Shown: positions 1 through 7,288 of the stretch, in pieces
How the letters are laid out: the number at the start of each line of letters is the position of its first letter
Numbering within the stretch: position 1 is the first letter of the stretch
Source of the DNA: Actinobacillus vicugnae
GTDB lineage: Bacteria > Pseudomonadota > Gammaproteobacteria > Enterobacterales > Pasteurellaceae
NCBI RefSeq assembly: GCF_901687125.1
Contig: NZ_CABFJY010000049.1
Span: 35,426-99,425 of the forward strand
Direction of reading: 5' to 3'
DNA length: 64,000 bases
The notes under the pieces: generated by a model
Seen by the model: only the letters and a program-made list of their open reading frames with translations
Told to the model about the DNA's origin: nothing
Database searches by the model: none
Program-made: the position numbers and the translations under genes

Positions 1-202
1 CTCCCGTTTTTATTGAAAGTAAGGTTGAAAGTTGAATCGCTTGCGGATCAAAATTTTCTCTATGCACCTGCGCCGCTTTGAAAACTAATTCCATAAAAGG
101 CATTGCAAATAGCTCTTCCACTTGGCATTTACGCCAATATTGTGCTGTTGGATGAGGAGTTAATTCACTTTTTGCTTTAAGACGTAAATTATAGGTTGTC
201 AT
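1..202 (-). CDS. bioB: Biotin synthase, N-terminal part (runs off the window)
   Basis: Radical SAM enzyme that inserts sulfur into dethiobiotin, the last step of biotin synthesis. Only the first 67 codons are present; the rest lies left of base 1. The start ATG at 202 has a GGAG-like site just upstream. The visible part aligns with the N-terminus of E. coli BioB: a '[20 protein letters not shown]' stretch near residues 28-47, then '[17 protein letters not shown]', which in BioB comes immediately before the CxxxCxxC iron-sulfur motif. That motif and all catalytic residues are outside the window, so activity cannot be judged. The neighbouring lipoprotein gene is on the same strand but separated by a hairpin terminator. 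Confidence 0.9.
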   Translation of the reverse strand, partial: MTTYNLRLKAKSELTPHPTAQYWRKCQVEELFAMPFMELVFKAAQVHRENFDPQAIQLSTLLSIKTG

Positions 203-222
203 CAATTTCTCCTTTTAATACG

Positions 223-280
223 TAAAAAGCGGTCAAATTCCCTGTATTTTTTGCAAATTTTAAGGAAAATTTGACCGCTT
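223..280 (-). terminator. Terminator built from two inverted uptake sequences
   Basis: AAGCGGTCAAATT (227-239) and AATTTGACCGCTT (268-280) form a 13-bp perfect stem. On the minus strand the stem runs into TTTTT. It lies just after the lipoprotein gene and before bioB. Confidence 0.7.
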
Positions 281-299
281 ACCTAAATCATAACCCTAA

Positions 300-863
300 T
301 TATTTCGCTGATTTTTTGGTTTTCGACACTTTTTTAGCTTTTGCTTCTGCTTTATTTTCATCTTCAGCCATCGTTTTTACACAAAGATGAAGAATCTGTT
401 CTACACCGTGATGAATATATTCATCACTGCGTATGGTATTTTTTTGAATATCAAGCATCGCATCGTGGATACCTTGGCTCATACTTGGCGTTTGTACCAA
501 ATTCCAGCATTCTGGATCAAGATGATTAAAATTGCCTTGTAAGTCTGCCGCATAAAGCACACCACTGTAATAAGCGTAAATATTGTGATCCATCATGCGA
601 TTTAAAATTATCGCTCTAATCTGCTCTACTGGCATTTTCACTTTTTTGTTATACCAGTCGTCCACACCATTCATAAATGAATTAATGTCATAACTCTCAT
701 TTACTCGATCTGCGTAAGTTTGTGCTGTTGCACCATAAGCAATCGCATAAGATTTCTGATCTATTTCAGATTCACTTAAACGAGTCCAGCCACTTTTTGT
801 AGAACAAGCAGCCAATACAGCCAAGGTAAAACCAACCAACATTGTTTTGATTACATTTTTCAT
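300..863 (-). CDS. Predicted outer-membrane lipoprotein of unknown function
   Basis: 187 residues. A basic N-terminus (MKNVIK), a hydrophobic stretch and the lipobox LAAC at residues 17-20 mark a lipoprotein with Cys20 as the acylated residue. The next residue is Ser, so by the E. coli rule it should be sorted to the outer membrane. The body is soluble, with aromatic motifs such as 'DDWYNKKVKMPVEQIRAIIL' and two Cys (near 119 and 162) that could pair in the periplasm. The C-terminus is a highly charged Lys/Ala/Glu tail. A strong AAGGAG site precedes the ATG. I do not recognise a named family and assign no function. It is a single-gene unit between bioB and the divergent thyA. Confidence 0.8.
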   Translation of the reverse strand: MKNVIKTMLVGFTLAVLAACSTKSGWTRLSESEIDQKSYAIAYGATAQTYADRVNESYDINSFMNGVDDWYNKKVKMPVEQIRAIILNRMMDHNIYAYYSGVLYAADLQGNFNHLDPECWNLVQTPSMSQGIHDAMLDIQKNTIRSDEYIHHGVEQILHLCVKTMAEDENKAEAKAKKVSKTKKSAK

Positions 864-949
864 ATCGCACTCCTTATCGCTTTATAAAAATTATTATCTA
901 TTTTAACGAATAAATGGCAAAATTACCTAAATTTTTTTAAGAGGTAATC

Positions 950-1801
950 ATGAAACAGTATTTAGATTTATGTCATCGTATCGTAAATGAAGGAAAATGG
1001 GTAGAGAATGAGCGAACTGGTAAGCGTTGTTTAACTGTGATCAACGCCGATCTTACTTATGATGTTGCTAAGGGCGAATTTCCATTGGTGACAACTCGCA
1101 GAAGCTTCTGGAAGGCAGCGATTGCTGAATTGCTCGGCTATATCCGTGGTTACGATAATGCGGCTGATTTCCGTAATCTAGGTACAAAATCATGGGATGC
1201 AAATGCGAACCAAAATGCTGCATGGCTTGCAAACCCTCATCGTAAAGGCGAAGACGATATGGGATTAGTGTATGGTGCGGTTGGGCGTAACTTTCCAAAA
1301 CCTGATGGTGGTTCAATTGATTTGCTTCGTCAAATTGTCGATGATTTGAAAAAAGGAGTGGATAATCGCGGTGAAATTTATACTTTTTATCACCCAGGTG
1401 TATTCCATATGGGCTGTTTACGTCCGTGCTTATATAGCCACCATTTTTCGCTGTTAGATGGCACACTTTATTTAAATAGTACACAACGCTCTGCTGATGT
1501 GCCACTTGGACTCAATTGGAATATGATTCAATGTTATACCTTCCTTGCATTAATGGCACAAATTACAGGACACAAAGCAGGACAAGCTTTCCATAAAATC
1601 GTTAATGCACATATCTATGAAGACCAGTTAGCCTTAATGCGTGATGTACAGCTCACACGAGAGCCACTAACGGCACCAAAACTTTGGATTAACCCTGAGA
1701 TTAAATCATTAGAAGATTTAGAAACATGGGTAACGCTTGATGATTTCAAAGTAGAAGGCTACGAATATCACCCAAGTATTCAATACCCATTTGCGGTTTA
1801 A
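950..1801 (+). CDS. thyA: Thymidylate synthase
   Basis: Makes dTMP from dUMP using methylene-tetrahydrofolate. 283 residues, longer than E. coli ThyA (264). Visible landmarks are FPLVTTR (44-50), the catalytic Cys160 in CLRPC, QRSxD (179-183), the LGLNWN loop and HIYED near the dUMP ribose site. It belongs to a divergent ThyA branch: the residue after the catalytic Cys is Leu instead of His, and the phosphate-binding Arg-Arg pair of the E. coli enzyme appears as NRGE (only one Arg kept). Vibrio and other Pasteurellaceae have similar 283-residue forms as far as I recall. The GAGG site sits a few bases before the ATG. A shared terminator separates it from convergent hupA. Confidence 0.95.
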   Translation: MKQYLDLCHRIVNEGKWVENERTGKRCLTVINADLTYDVAKGEFPLVTTRRSFWKAAIAELLGYIRGYDNAADFRNLGTKSWDANANQNAAWLANPHRKGEDDMGLVYGAVGRNFPKPDGGSIDLLRQIVDDLKKGVDNRGEIYTFYHPGVFHMGCLRPCLYSHHFSLLDGTLYLNSTQRSADVPLGLNWNMIQCYTFLALMAQITGHKAGQAFHKIVNAHIYEDQLALMRDVQLTREPLTAPKLWINPEIKSLEDLETWVTLDDFKVEGYEYHPSIQYPFAV

Positions 1802-1810
1802 CCGAAAACA

Positions 1811-1840
1811 AAAAGCCTAGATAAAAATCTAGGCTTTTTT
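1811..1840. terminator. Bidirectional terminator between thyA and hupA
   Basis: AAAAGCCTAGA / TCTAGGCTTTT forms an 11-bp stem with a 6-nt loop and a T-run on both strands, serving the convergent thyA (+) and hupA (-). Confidence 0.9.
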
Positions 1841-1857
1841 AGAAATCTGAAAAAGAA

Positions 1858-2130
1858 TTATTTTACTAAATCTTTTAATGCTTTACCTGCAACGAACGCT
1901 GGAACTTTAGCTGCTGCGATTTTAATCTCTTCACCAGTACGTGGGTTACGACCAGTACGTGCATTACGCTCATTTACTTTAAAAGTACCGAAGCCGATTA
2001 ATTGAACTGCATCACCTTTTTTGAGGCTTTCAGAGATTGCTTCTAAAGTTGCTTCTAATGCTGCTTTAGCGTCTTTCTTGCTTAACTCTGCACCTGCTGC
2101 GATTGCATCGATTAACTCAGTTTTGTTCAT
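1858..2130 (-). CDS. hupA: Nucleoid protein HU, alpha-type
   Basis: 90-residue histone-like DNA-bending protein of the nucleoid. The sequence is almost collinear with E. coli Hup[12 protein letters not shown] start, GFGTFKV core and the flexible DNA-binding arm with RTGRNPRTG near residues 58-66, ending GKALKDLVK. The proline at the arm tip that intercalates into DNA is present. Gene order hemE-yjaG-hupA on one strand matches E. coli and supports hupA over hupB. The leader between yjaG and hupA is about 135 bp, enough for its own promoter. Confidence 0.95.
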   Translation of the reverse strand: MNKTELIDAIAAGAELSKKDAKAALEATLEAISESLKKGDAVQLIGFGTFKVNERNARTGRNPRTGEEIKIAAAKVPAFVAGKALKDLVK

Positions 2131-2265
2131 AATTGTATCCTCTAAGATTTTATTTAGATAAATGGCGTTAACCCGCCTGAAACTTGTTGCATAACGCCCC
2201 GCTAGCTTAATTCAAACTTAGATATTCTCAAAGTGAATAATGCATCATTCTGCGGGGAAGTTGAT

Positions 2266-2856
2266 TTATTGATTAAATTTTAACCCGATATTACTAATTC
2301 CGCTAGTACGAATCTCATTTTTTAACTCAAGAATTAGCTCAATATCACGTTCTTCACATTCATTAAGCAAACGATAAACTTGCCATTGCACATCCAGTTC
2401 ATCTTGAATTTCTTCTGAGTTTTTGAGCTCTTGCTCACTTAATTCACGGTCGTATTGAGTTTCTAAATAGCTTGCCACTGTCCCTAAAGAAATTTGGCTG
2501 ATACGAATCGCTTGTTCTAACGTTGCCCCTGCGATTAAGCTATGTAGTAATTCCGAGAGAGCCTCACACGCTTCTTGTGCGGGTAAGACACCAAAAAAAT
2601 CATAATCGTTCACATCAGGAATGATTTCTTCTAATTTTTCGAGCTGGTTATCAAAATTAATTTTGGCACCTTTTACGGTTAAAAACTCCCAAACTAAATT
2701 GAGAATATTTTGGAATACCTTTACTTTTTCTGGCTGTTTTGTTACTTCACAAAACAGTTGATAATTTGGATACATTCTTTCACAAAGGCACGCCATAAAA
2801 GTTAAATGTTGCCAAGACTCAAAACGCTCCATGCGTTTATGGATAGGATTTCTCAT
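2266..2856 (-). CDS. yjaG: YjaG family protein (DUF416)
   Basis: 196 residues from the ATG at 2856, chosen because TAAAAGAGGA lies 6-9 bases upstream; a longer in-frame start at 2907 has no such site. Members of DUF416 are soluble, mostly helical proteins of unknown function conserved in gamma-proteobacteria. The N-terminal 'RMERFESWQHLTFMACLCER' stretch and the acidic C-terminal half are typical of the family. It sits between hemE and hupA exactly as in E. coli. No catalytic motif is visible and no role is claimed. Confidence 0.88.
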   Translation of the reverse strand: MRNPIHKRMERFESWQHLTFMACLCERMYPNYQLFCEVTKQPEKVKVFQNILNLVWEFLTVKGAKINFDNQLEKLEEIIPDVNDYDFFGVLPAQEACEALSELLHSLIAGATLEQAIRISQISLGTVASYLETQYDRELSEQELKNSEEIQDELDVQWQVYRLLNECEERDIELILELKNEIRTSGISNIGLKFNQ

Positions 2857-2983
2857 ATTTTCCTCTTTTATCCTATTCAGATAATTTGATTGTATTTTGA
2901 CTAACAAGCGCTCAAACCTGCCTCATTTTTTGCCAATTTCTGCATAAATTTAACCGCTTGTTATAAACAAAAATCGAGTAAAA

Positions 2984-4048
2984 TTATTTATGATATTGTT
3001 TTGAATATTCGTGAATCGCATCCACAAACACTTTCGGGTTTTGTTCTGGCACATCTTGATGAATGCCATGTCCGAGATTGAATACATGTCCAGAACCTTC
3101 ACCAAAGCCTGCTAAAATTTGTTTTACTTCTTGTTCAATACGTTCTGGTTGAGCATATAACACACTTGGATCCATATTGCCTTGAAGCGCCACTTTATGT
3201 CCTACACGACGACGCGCATCGGCAATATCAATCGTCCAATCTAAGCCAACTGCATCACAACCTGTATCCGCAATCGCTTCTAACCATAAGCCACCGCCTT
3301 TGGTAAATAGAGTAACAGGCACTTTTCTGCCTTCGTTTTCACGAATTAAGCCATCTACAATTTTATGCATATAGTGTAGCGAGAAGGCTTTATATTCATT
3401 GTGTGCTAATACCCCCCCCCAAGTGTCAAAAACCATTACCGCCTGTGCGCCCGCTTTGATTTGAGCGTTAAGATATAAAATCACGCTCTCGGCTAATTTA
3501 TCTAACAAAGCGTGTAGAATTTGTGGATCGGCATACATCATTTTTTTGATTTTGGTAAATGCCTTGCTTGAACCGCCTTCTACCATATAAGTAGCAAGTG
3601 TCCATGGGCTGCCAGAAAAACCAATTAACGGCACTTCGCCTTTTAATTCACGACGAATAGTACGCACCGCATTCATTACATATTGTAATTCACCTTCAGG
3701 ATCAGGAATTGGAAGGTGTTCTACTTGCGCTTTATTTTCAATCGGACGCGCAAATTTAGGACCTTCACCCGCACCAAAACTTAGCCCCAATCCCATTGCA
3801 TCTGGAATGGTTAAAATATCAGAGAAAAGAATTGCTGCATCTAATTCATAACGACGTAATGGCTGTAAAGTTACTTCGCAAGCTAATTCTGCATTACGGC
3901 ACAACGACATAAAATCGCCTGCTTGCGCACGAGTGGCTTTGTATTCAGGTAGGTAACGCCCTGCTTGGCGCATCATCCATACGGGAGTCATATCCACAGG
4001 TTCGCGTAATAATGCTTTTAAATAGCGATCATTTTTTAATTGGCTCAT
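2984..4048 (-). CDS. hemE: Uroporphyrinogen decarboxylase
   Basis: Decarboxylates uroporphyrinogen III to coproporphyrinogen III in heme synthesis; cytosolic. 354 residues, the normal length. The family signature [15 protein letters not shown] is at 22-36 and FDTWGGVL at about 207-214. Odd feature: the Trp210-Gly-Gly-Val codons are written TGG GGG GGG G, giving nine consecutive G on the coding strand (3412-3420), a tract length prone to slippage. A one-base change would truncate the protein just past its middle. The frame is intact here. The gene heads the hemE-yjaG-hupA block. Confidence 0.96.
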   Translation of the reverse strand: MSQLKNDRYLKALLREPVDMTPVWMMRQAGRYLPEYKATRAQAGDFMSLCRNAELACEVTLQPLRRYELDAAILFSDILTIPDAMGLGLSFGAGEGPKFARPIENKAQVEHLPIPDPEGELQYVMNAVRTIRRELKGEVPLIGFSGSPWTLATYMVEGGSSKAFTKIKKMMYADPQILHALLDKLAESVILYLNAQIKAGAQAVMVFDTWGGVLAHNEYKAFSLHYMHKIVDGLIRENEGRKVPVTLFTKGGGLWLEAIADTGCDAVGLDWTIDIADARRRVGHKVALQGNMDPSVLYAQPERIEQEVKQILAGFGEGSGHVFNLGHGIHQDVPEQNPKVFVDAIHEYSKQYHK

Positions 4049-4141
4049 AGTATTCCTTGTCCATCTATTTCAGATAAATAAGCGGTAAAATTTTAATGAA
4101 AACTTGCAAAGTTCCACTAAAAAATGACCGCTTGTATCGGG

Positions 4142-4693
4142 TTAGTGAAGTTGAGGTTGCTCAGCGTTCTTTACATTTAATGCAAAATGGCTGTGCAAGA
4201 AAAGTGTTAGCACTCGCAAGTACTCTACCACTTCTTCGCCTGCTTCCAGTAATTCATTGTTATCATCGTCTTCATTGTAACCTAATTTAGAAATTTCTTC
4301 TAAATCATCTAATGCCTCACCAATTTCATCCGTTTCACGGCTTAATTTTGGCTGCGCTAAGCCTAAACCAAGTAAAAATTGGCTTGTCCAGTCTGCAATA
4401 GCATCTGCTAAAGCGAAACCATCTTCGTTATTCGGAGTCCAAAGCGAGAATAATGTATTAGCTTCATCAAAACTTTCGGTTAATTGTTGATAAAACTCGC
4501 TGAGTGTAGCTAAAGGCGCTTGCGAGAAAGCATGACCATCATTTAAAAATTGGTAAGTAAGCGTTTTCCAAGATTCATCTTGCACGCCACCCGCAATTAA
4601 TCCGCTTAGAAAACCATGTACTTCTGCGGCTGTTTCGCCAATTTGTAATTGGGCAATTAGTTGATTAAATTCGTTTGATTGTGTAATAGCCAT
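4142..4693 (-). CDS. ygfB: YgfB/YecA-family protein (UPF0149)
   Basis: 183 residues, mainly helical and acidic, with the family's 'ETAAEVHGFLSGLIAGG' motif near residues 19-35. The Haemophilus homologue has a known structure but no firm enzymatic role. As in E. coli it is divergent from zapA, with starts 76 bp apart, so the two promoters share that short gap. It lacks the C-terminal zinc-binding SEC-C extension found in YecA, which supports YgfB. Confidence 0.88.
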   Translation of the reverse strand: MAITQSNEFNQLIAQLQIGETAAEVHGFLSGLIAGGVQDESWKTLTYQFLNDGHAFSQAPLATLSEFYQQLTESFDEANTLFSLWTPNNEDGFALADAIADWTSQFLLGLGLAQPKLSRETDEIGEALDDLEEISKLGYNEDDDNNELLEAGEEVVEYLRVLTLFLHSHFALNVKNAEQPQLH

Positions 4694-4769
4694 AGTGTCT
4701 TATTTGTGATTCTGTTAAAGAATGGCATAATAGCAAAAAATTCATCTTACTTGTGAGGATTTCACGACT

Positions 4770-5081
4770 ATGTCGGCAAATTATATTGAAGTTCAAATTT
4801 TTGGGCAGGTACTTCGCTTACATTGCCCACCCGAGCAACAAGAACACTTACTCGCTTCAGCGCAACGTTTAGAAGAACGAGTAGCGGTTTTAAAAGATCA
4901 ATCTGGTATTATCCAGCTTGAAAAAGTGTTAGCTATCGTTGCACTTAATCTCAACTACGAACTTGAGCAAGAAAAGCAAAAAAATGCAAACAATAAAGCA
5001 GTGCTTGAGTCTTGCATTCAACAGCTCGATAGTTCGTTGAATAAATTGCTGACTAACGCCTCCGTTGCCATTAATCAGTAG
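4770..5081 (+). CDS. zapA: Cell division protein ZapA
   Basis: 103 residues. ZapA bundles FtsZ filaments at the division site. The N-terminal globular part (residues 1-45, including 'IEVQIFGQVLRLHCPPEQQ') and the C-terminal coiled coil ('NYELEQEKQKNANNKAVLES' and following) match the family. A GTGAGGA site precedes the ATG. The order zapA-6S RNA-fau is the same as in E. coli, which supports both this call and the RNA next to it. Confidence 0.92.
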   Translation: MSANYIEVQIFGQVLRLHCPPEQQEHLLASAQRLEERVAVLKDQSGIIQLEKVLAIVALNLNYELEQEKQKNANNKAVLESCIQQLDSSLNKLLTNASVAINQ

Positions 5082-5152
5082 AATGTTTAAAAGCTGATCA
5101 TTTGCGAATTTTTCTCAATTCAACACTAGGAAAATTTCGCAATTTCCGTTAG

Positions 5153-5158
5153 TATAAT
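5153..5158 (+). promoter_or_regulatory. -10 element of the 6S RNA promoter
   Basis: A perfect TATAAT lies 5-6 bases before the predicted RNA 5' end. No convincing -35 box is visible at the proper spacing. Confidence 0.55.
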
Positions 5159-5159
5159 A

Positions 5160-5338
5160 CTTGCCTGAGGTGTACGTTGTGAGTTACGTCCCTGAGCCGA
5201 TAATTTAAAACTTTGAGTTGGACATCTAGCTGCTGGTGAGCAAGCTTACTCTAAGTAAGAAGCCTAAAGGCAATTAAGTTCGACTCCCTTGAACCTTCTG
5301 GTTCAAGGACCATCACACACAACGGCACTTCGGGTTCT
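5160..5338 (+). ncRNA. ssrS: 6S RNA
   Basis: 6S RNA mimics an open promoter and sequesters sigma70 RNA polymerase in stationary phase. It lies between zapA and fau, the conserved place. CCTGAGGTG (5164-5172) pairs along its whole length with CACTTCGGG (5326-5334), closing the molecule. The internal marks of gamma-proteobacterial 6S are present: CCCTGAGCCGATA on the 5' side, and the CCTTGAACC...GGTTCAAGG hairpin (about 5287-5308) on the 3' side. The central region is the expected large open bubble. The 3' end runs into TTCTTTTC. Ends are estimated to within a few bases. A pRNA would be templated from the central bubble. Confidence 0.9.
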
Positions 5339-5364
5339 TTTCTTTCTATGTTTGGTATATCTAT

Positions 5365-5943
5365 ATGCAAACTAGCCAATCTTGGCGAGAAGCTCGCCAA
5401 ACCATTCGCAATCAAATGAAAGCCAAACGGCTTGCATTAACCACACAACAACAAACCAGTGCCGCTTTAGATATTATCCCCCAAGCACTTGCTTTAATTG
5501 AACACTATCAAGCTTCTCATCTTGCTTTCTATTTGCCATTCAAAGCAGAAATTTCACCGCTTCCACTCATAAAACAACTCCTTACACAAGGAAAATCTAT
5601 TTATCTGCCCGTGTTACACCCCTTTAGCGCAGGTAATTTACTGTTTGTGCAATATCAGCCTAACTCGGTTTTGCAATCGCATTCATTCGGTATGCTACAA
5701 CCTCAATTAGATATTCGGCAGGTTAAGCCGCTTGATGAATTAGAAATGATCTTCACCCCACTACTCGCTTGCGACAAACAACTAAATCGCTTAGGCTATG
5801 GCGGTGGTTTTTACGATCGAACCTTGGCACAAACATCAGCGATAAACGTGGGATTAGCCTACGATTGCCAGCTGATTGAACAATTGCCAACCGAAGATTG
5901 GGATATGCCACTCGATCATCTGATATTAGGAGACACAGCATGA
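5365..5943 (+). CDS. fau: 5-formyltetrahydrofolate cyclo-ligase
   Basis: Converts 5-formyl-THF to methenyl-THF with ATP, recycling folate stores. 192 residues; the family's ATP/folate motif GYGGGFYDR is at 144-152, followed by 'INVGLAYDCQLIEQLP'. In E. coli this gene (ygfA/fau) is co-transcribed with 6S RNA, and here the ATG lies 27 bp after the RNA end, so processing of a joint transcript is likely. The stop codon overlaps the next start as ATGA, so the IclR regulator should be translationally coupled. Confidence 0.93.
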   Translation: MQTSQSWREARQTIRNQMKAKRLALTTQQQTSAALDIIPQALALIEHYQASHLAFYLPFKAEISPLPLIKQLLTQGKSIYLPVLHPFSAGNLLFVQYQPNSVLQSHSFGMLQPQLDIRQVKPLDELEMIFTPLLACDKQLNRLGYGGGFYDRTLAQTSAINVGLAYDCQLIEQLPTEDWDMPLDHLILGDTA

Positions 5944-6725
5944 CAGAAAAAGAATCATCGGGAAGCCAAACCTTAGTGAGAGGATTAAAATTACTTGAAC
6001 TGCTTTCCCAATACCCAAATGGCTGCCCTTTAGCGCAACTTTCTGAGCTAGCGCAATTAAATAAAAGTACCGTACATCGCTTATTACAAAGTTTGCAACA
6101 AGAAGGATTTGTTCGCCCTGCTCCTACCACAGGTAGCTATCGCCTAAGCACCAAATGCCTCACTATTGGTCAGCGTGCTTTGAGTTCACTCAATATTTTA
6201 CATATTGCAGCCCCTCATCTTGAAGCCCTTAACCTACAGCTGGGTGAAACGGTTAATTTTGCAATGCGAGAAGGCAATCATGCTATTTTGATCTATAAAT
6301 TAGAACCGACCACTGGCATGATGAAAACCCGTGCTTATATCGGACAACGATTACAACTTTATTGCTCTGGTATGGGTAAATTATTCCTCGCATACGATAA
6401 ACCTGAATATATTCCACAATATTGGCAAGCCAAACAGGATATTATTCGCCAGCTAACAGCTAATACGATCACCACCATTCCTGCAATGGAAAGCGAATTA
6501 ACCAAAATCCGCCAACAACAATTTGCGATGGACGATGAAGAAAACGAATTAGGCGTATCTTGCATTGCTTGTCCAATTTTCGATCACAAAAATCATGTGA
6601 TCTATGCCGTTTCAATTTCACTTTCTACGGCCCGCTTAAAGCAATTAGGATTTGATCTATTACACACAGCGATTCAAACTACAGCGGCTAAAATTTCAGA
6701 AGAATTAGGCTGGCAAGCTAAATAA
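5940..6725 (+). CDS. IclR-family transcriptional regulator
   Basis: 261 residues from the ATG at 5940, preceded by TTAGGAGA. N-terminal winged helix-turn-helix (about residues 25-75, 'LSELAQLNKSTVHRLLQSL') and a C-terminal effector-binding domain with 'GQRLQLYCSGMGKLFLAY' and 'GVSCIACPIFD'. The pattern resembles KdgR, the repressor of sugar-acid catabolism, but no such target genes are nearby and the effector is unknown. Overlap with fau by 4 bp (ATGA) links its expression to the folate/6S transcript. It is also the gene just upstream of putP-putA, so control of proline catabolism is possible but only inferred. Confidence 0.88.
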   Translation: MTEKESSGSQTLVRGLKLLELLSQYPNGCPLAQLSELAQLNKSTVHRLLQSLQQEGFVRPAPTTGSYRLSTKCLTIGQRALSSLNILHIAAPHLEALNLQLGETVNFAMREGNHAILIYKLEPTTGMMKTRAYIGQRLQLYCSGMGKLFLAYDKPEYIPQYWQAKQDIIRQLTANTITTIPAMESELTKIRQQQFAMDDEENELGVSCIACPIFDHKNHVIYAVSISLSTARLKQLGFDLLHTAIQTTAAKISEELGWQAK

Positions 6726-6793
6726 GCGGTCAGCTCTTCGTCAGATTTTGCAAAAAGCCTACGAAGATCTGATTTTATATTCAGGTATTTTTT

Positions 6794-6828
6794 CTATCCA
6801 CAACCTCTGTGGATAACTTTGTGGATTT
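6794..6828. promoter_or_regulatory. Cluster of DnaA-box-like sequences
   Basis: CTATCCACA (6794-6802), the perfect box TGTGGATAA (6808-6816, reverse orientation) and TGTGGATTT (6820-6828) lie within 35 bp. The first two also form an 8-bp perfect hairpin, TATCCACA/TGTGGATA, with a 5-nt loop. The element could be a DnaA site, a weak terminator after the IclR gene, or both. Confidence 0.4.
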
Positions 6829-7097
6829 CTTTTTGAAAAATATGCCAAACCTAGATAAAACCTAGCATTTTTCACATTCATTTAAAATTGAGCACAAAAT
6901 AACATTTCCTTTTAAATCAATTAGTTACATTTTGGCTAGTGCTTTTATCAAAAAATTTTAAAATTTTTTCTTGTAAATTTACTTGACAAGCTAGGCCTGT
7001 GTACAACTAATTATCTTACGCTAAAAAACTAGCCAAAAAGCATACTAAACTCGTTAAAAAAACGATTATTTTTTGATAAAAATGTAAAAATTTTGTT

Positions 7098-7109
7098 GCA
7101 AACGTTTGC
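7098..7109. promoter_or_regulatory. Palindromic operator of LacI/PurR type
   Basis: GCAAACGTTTGC is a perfect 12-bp palindrome with the central CG typical of LacI/GalR/PurR-family operators; the PurR consensus has the same GCAAACGTTT core. It is 180 bp upstream of putP. The binding protein is not encoded nearby. Confidence 0.45.
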
Positions 7110-7288
7110 GAATTAGTTATAGTCGAGTGATATAGATTATCAACAAACAATCACAATTTTATTTATCTTGATACACACCGCATAGAAATGCGTAAAATAG
7201 CGATAAAAATTCATTTTGCCGATCTTTTTTGCTATAATTCGCCCTTTTTTGTGCTAATGAAAACATAGAAAGAATAAGAGGAATAGCT

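Larger units (their letters stand above)
6726..7288. other. AT-rich intergenic region before putP with several inverted repeats
   Basis: 563 bp without a plausible gene. It holds a group of DnaA-box-like sequences, two separated perfect inverted repeats and a LacI/PurR-like palindrome. TTTTGGCTAGT (6930-6940) pairs with ACTAGCCAAAA (7028-7038), and TTTATCAAAAAAT (6944-6956) with ATTTTTTGATAAA (7068-7080). The two pairs are interleaved (a b a' b') instead of nested. A TATAAT at 7233-7238, about 50 bp before the putP ATG, is a likely -10 box. Confidence 0.6.

Noticed and set aside
1068..1505. 145-codon minus-strand frame inside thyA
   Set aside because: Antisense to a highly conserved enzyme gene; no start signal.
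3412..3420. The C-run as a sign that hemE is already frameshifted
   Set aside because: With nine G the frame reads Trp-Gly-Gly-Val, the conserved family sequence, so the gene is intact here.
4096..4290. Small plus-strand frame in the ygfB/hemE gap
   Set aside because: Mostly antisense to ygfB; no homology or initiation signals.
6726..7288. Chromosomal origin of replication
   Set aside because: There is a DnaA-box cluster and AT-rich DNA, but no dnaA, dnaN, mnmG or other origin-linked genes and too few boxes.
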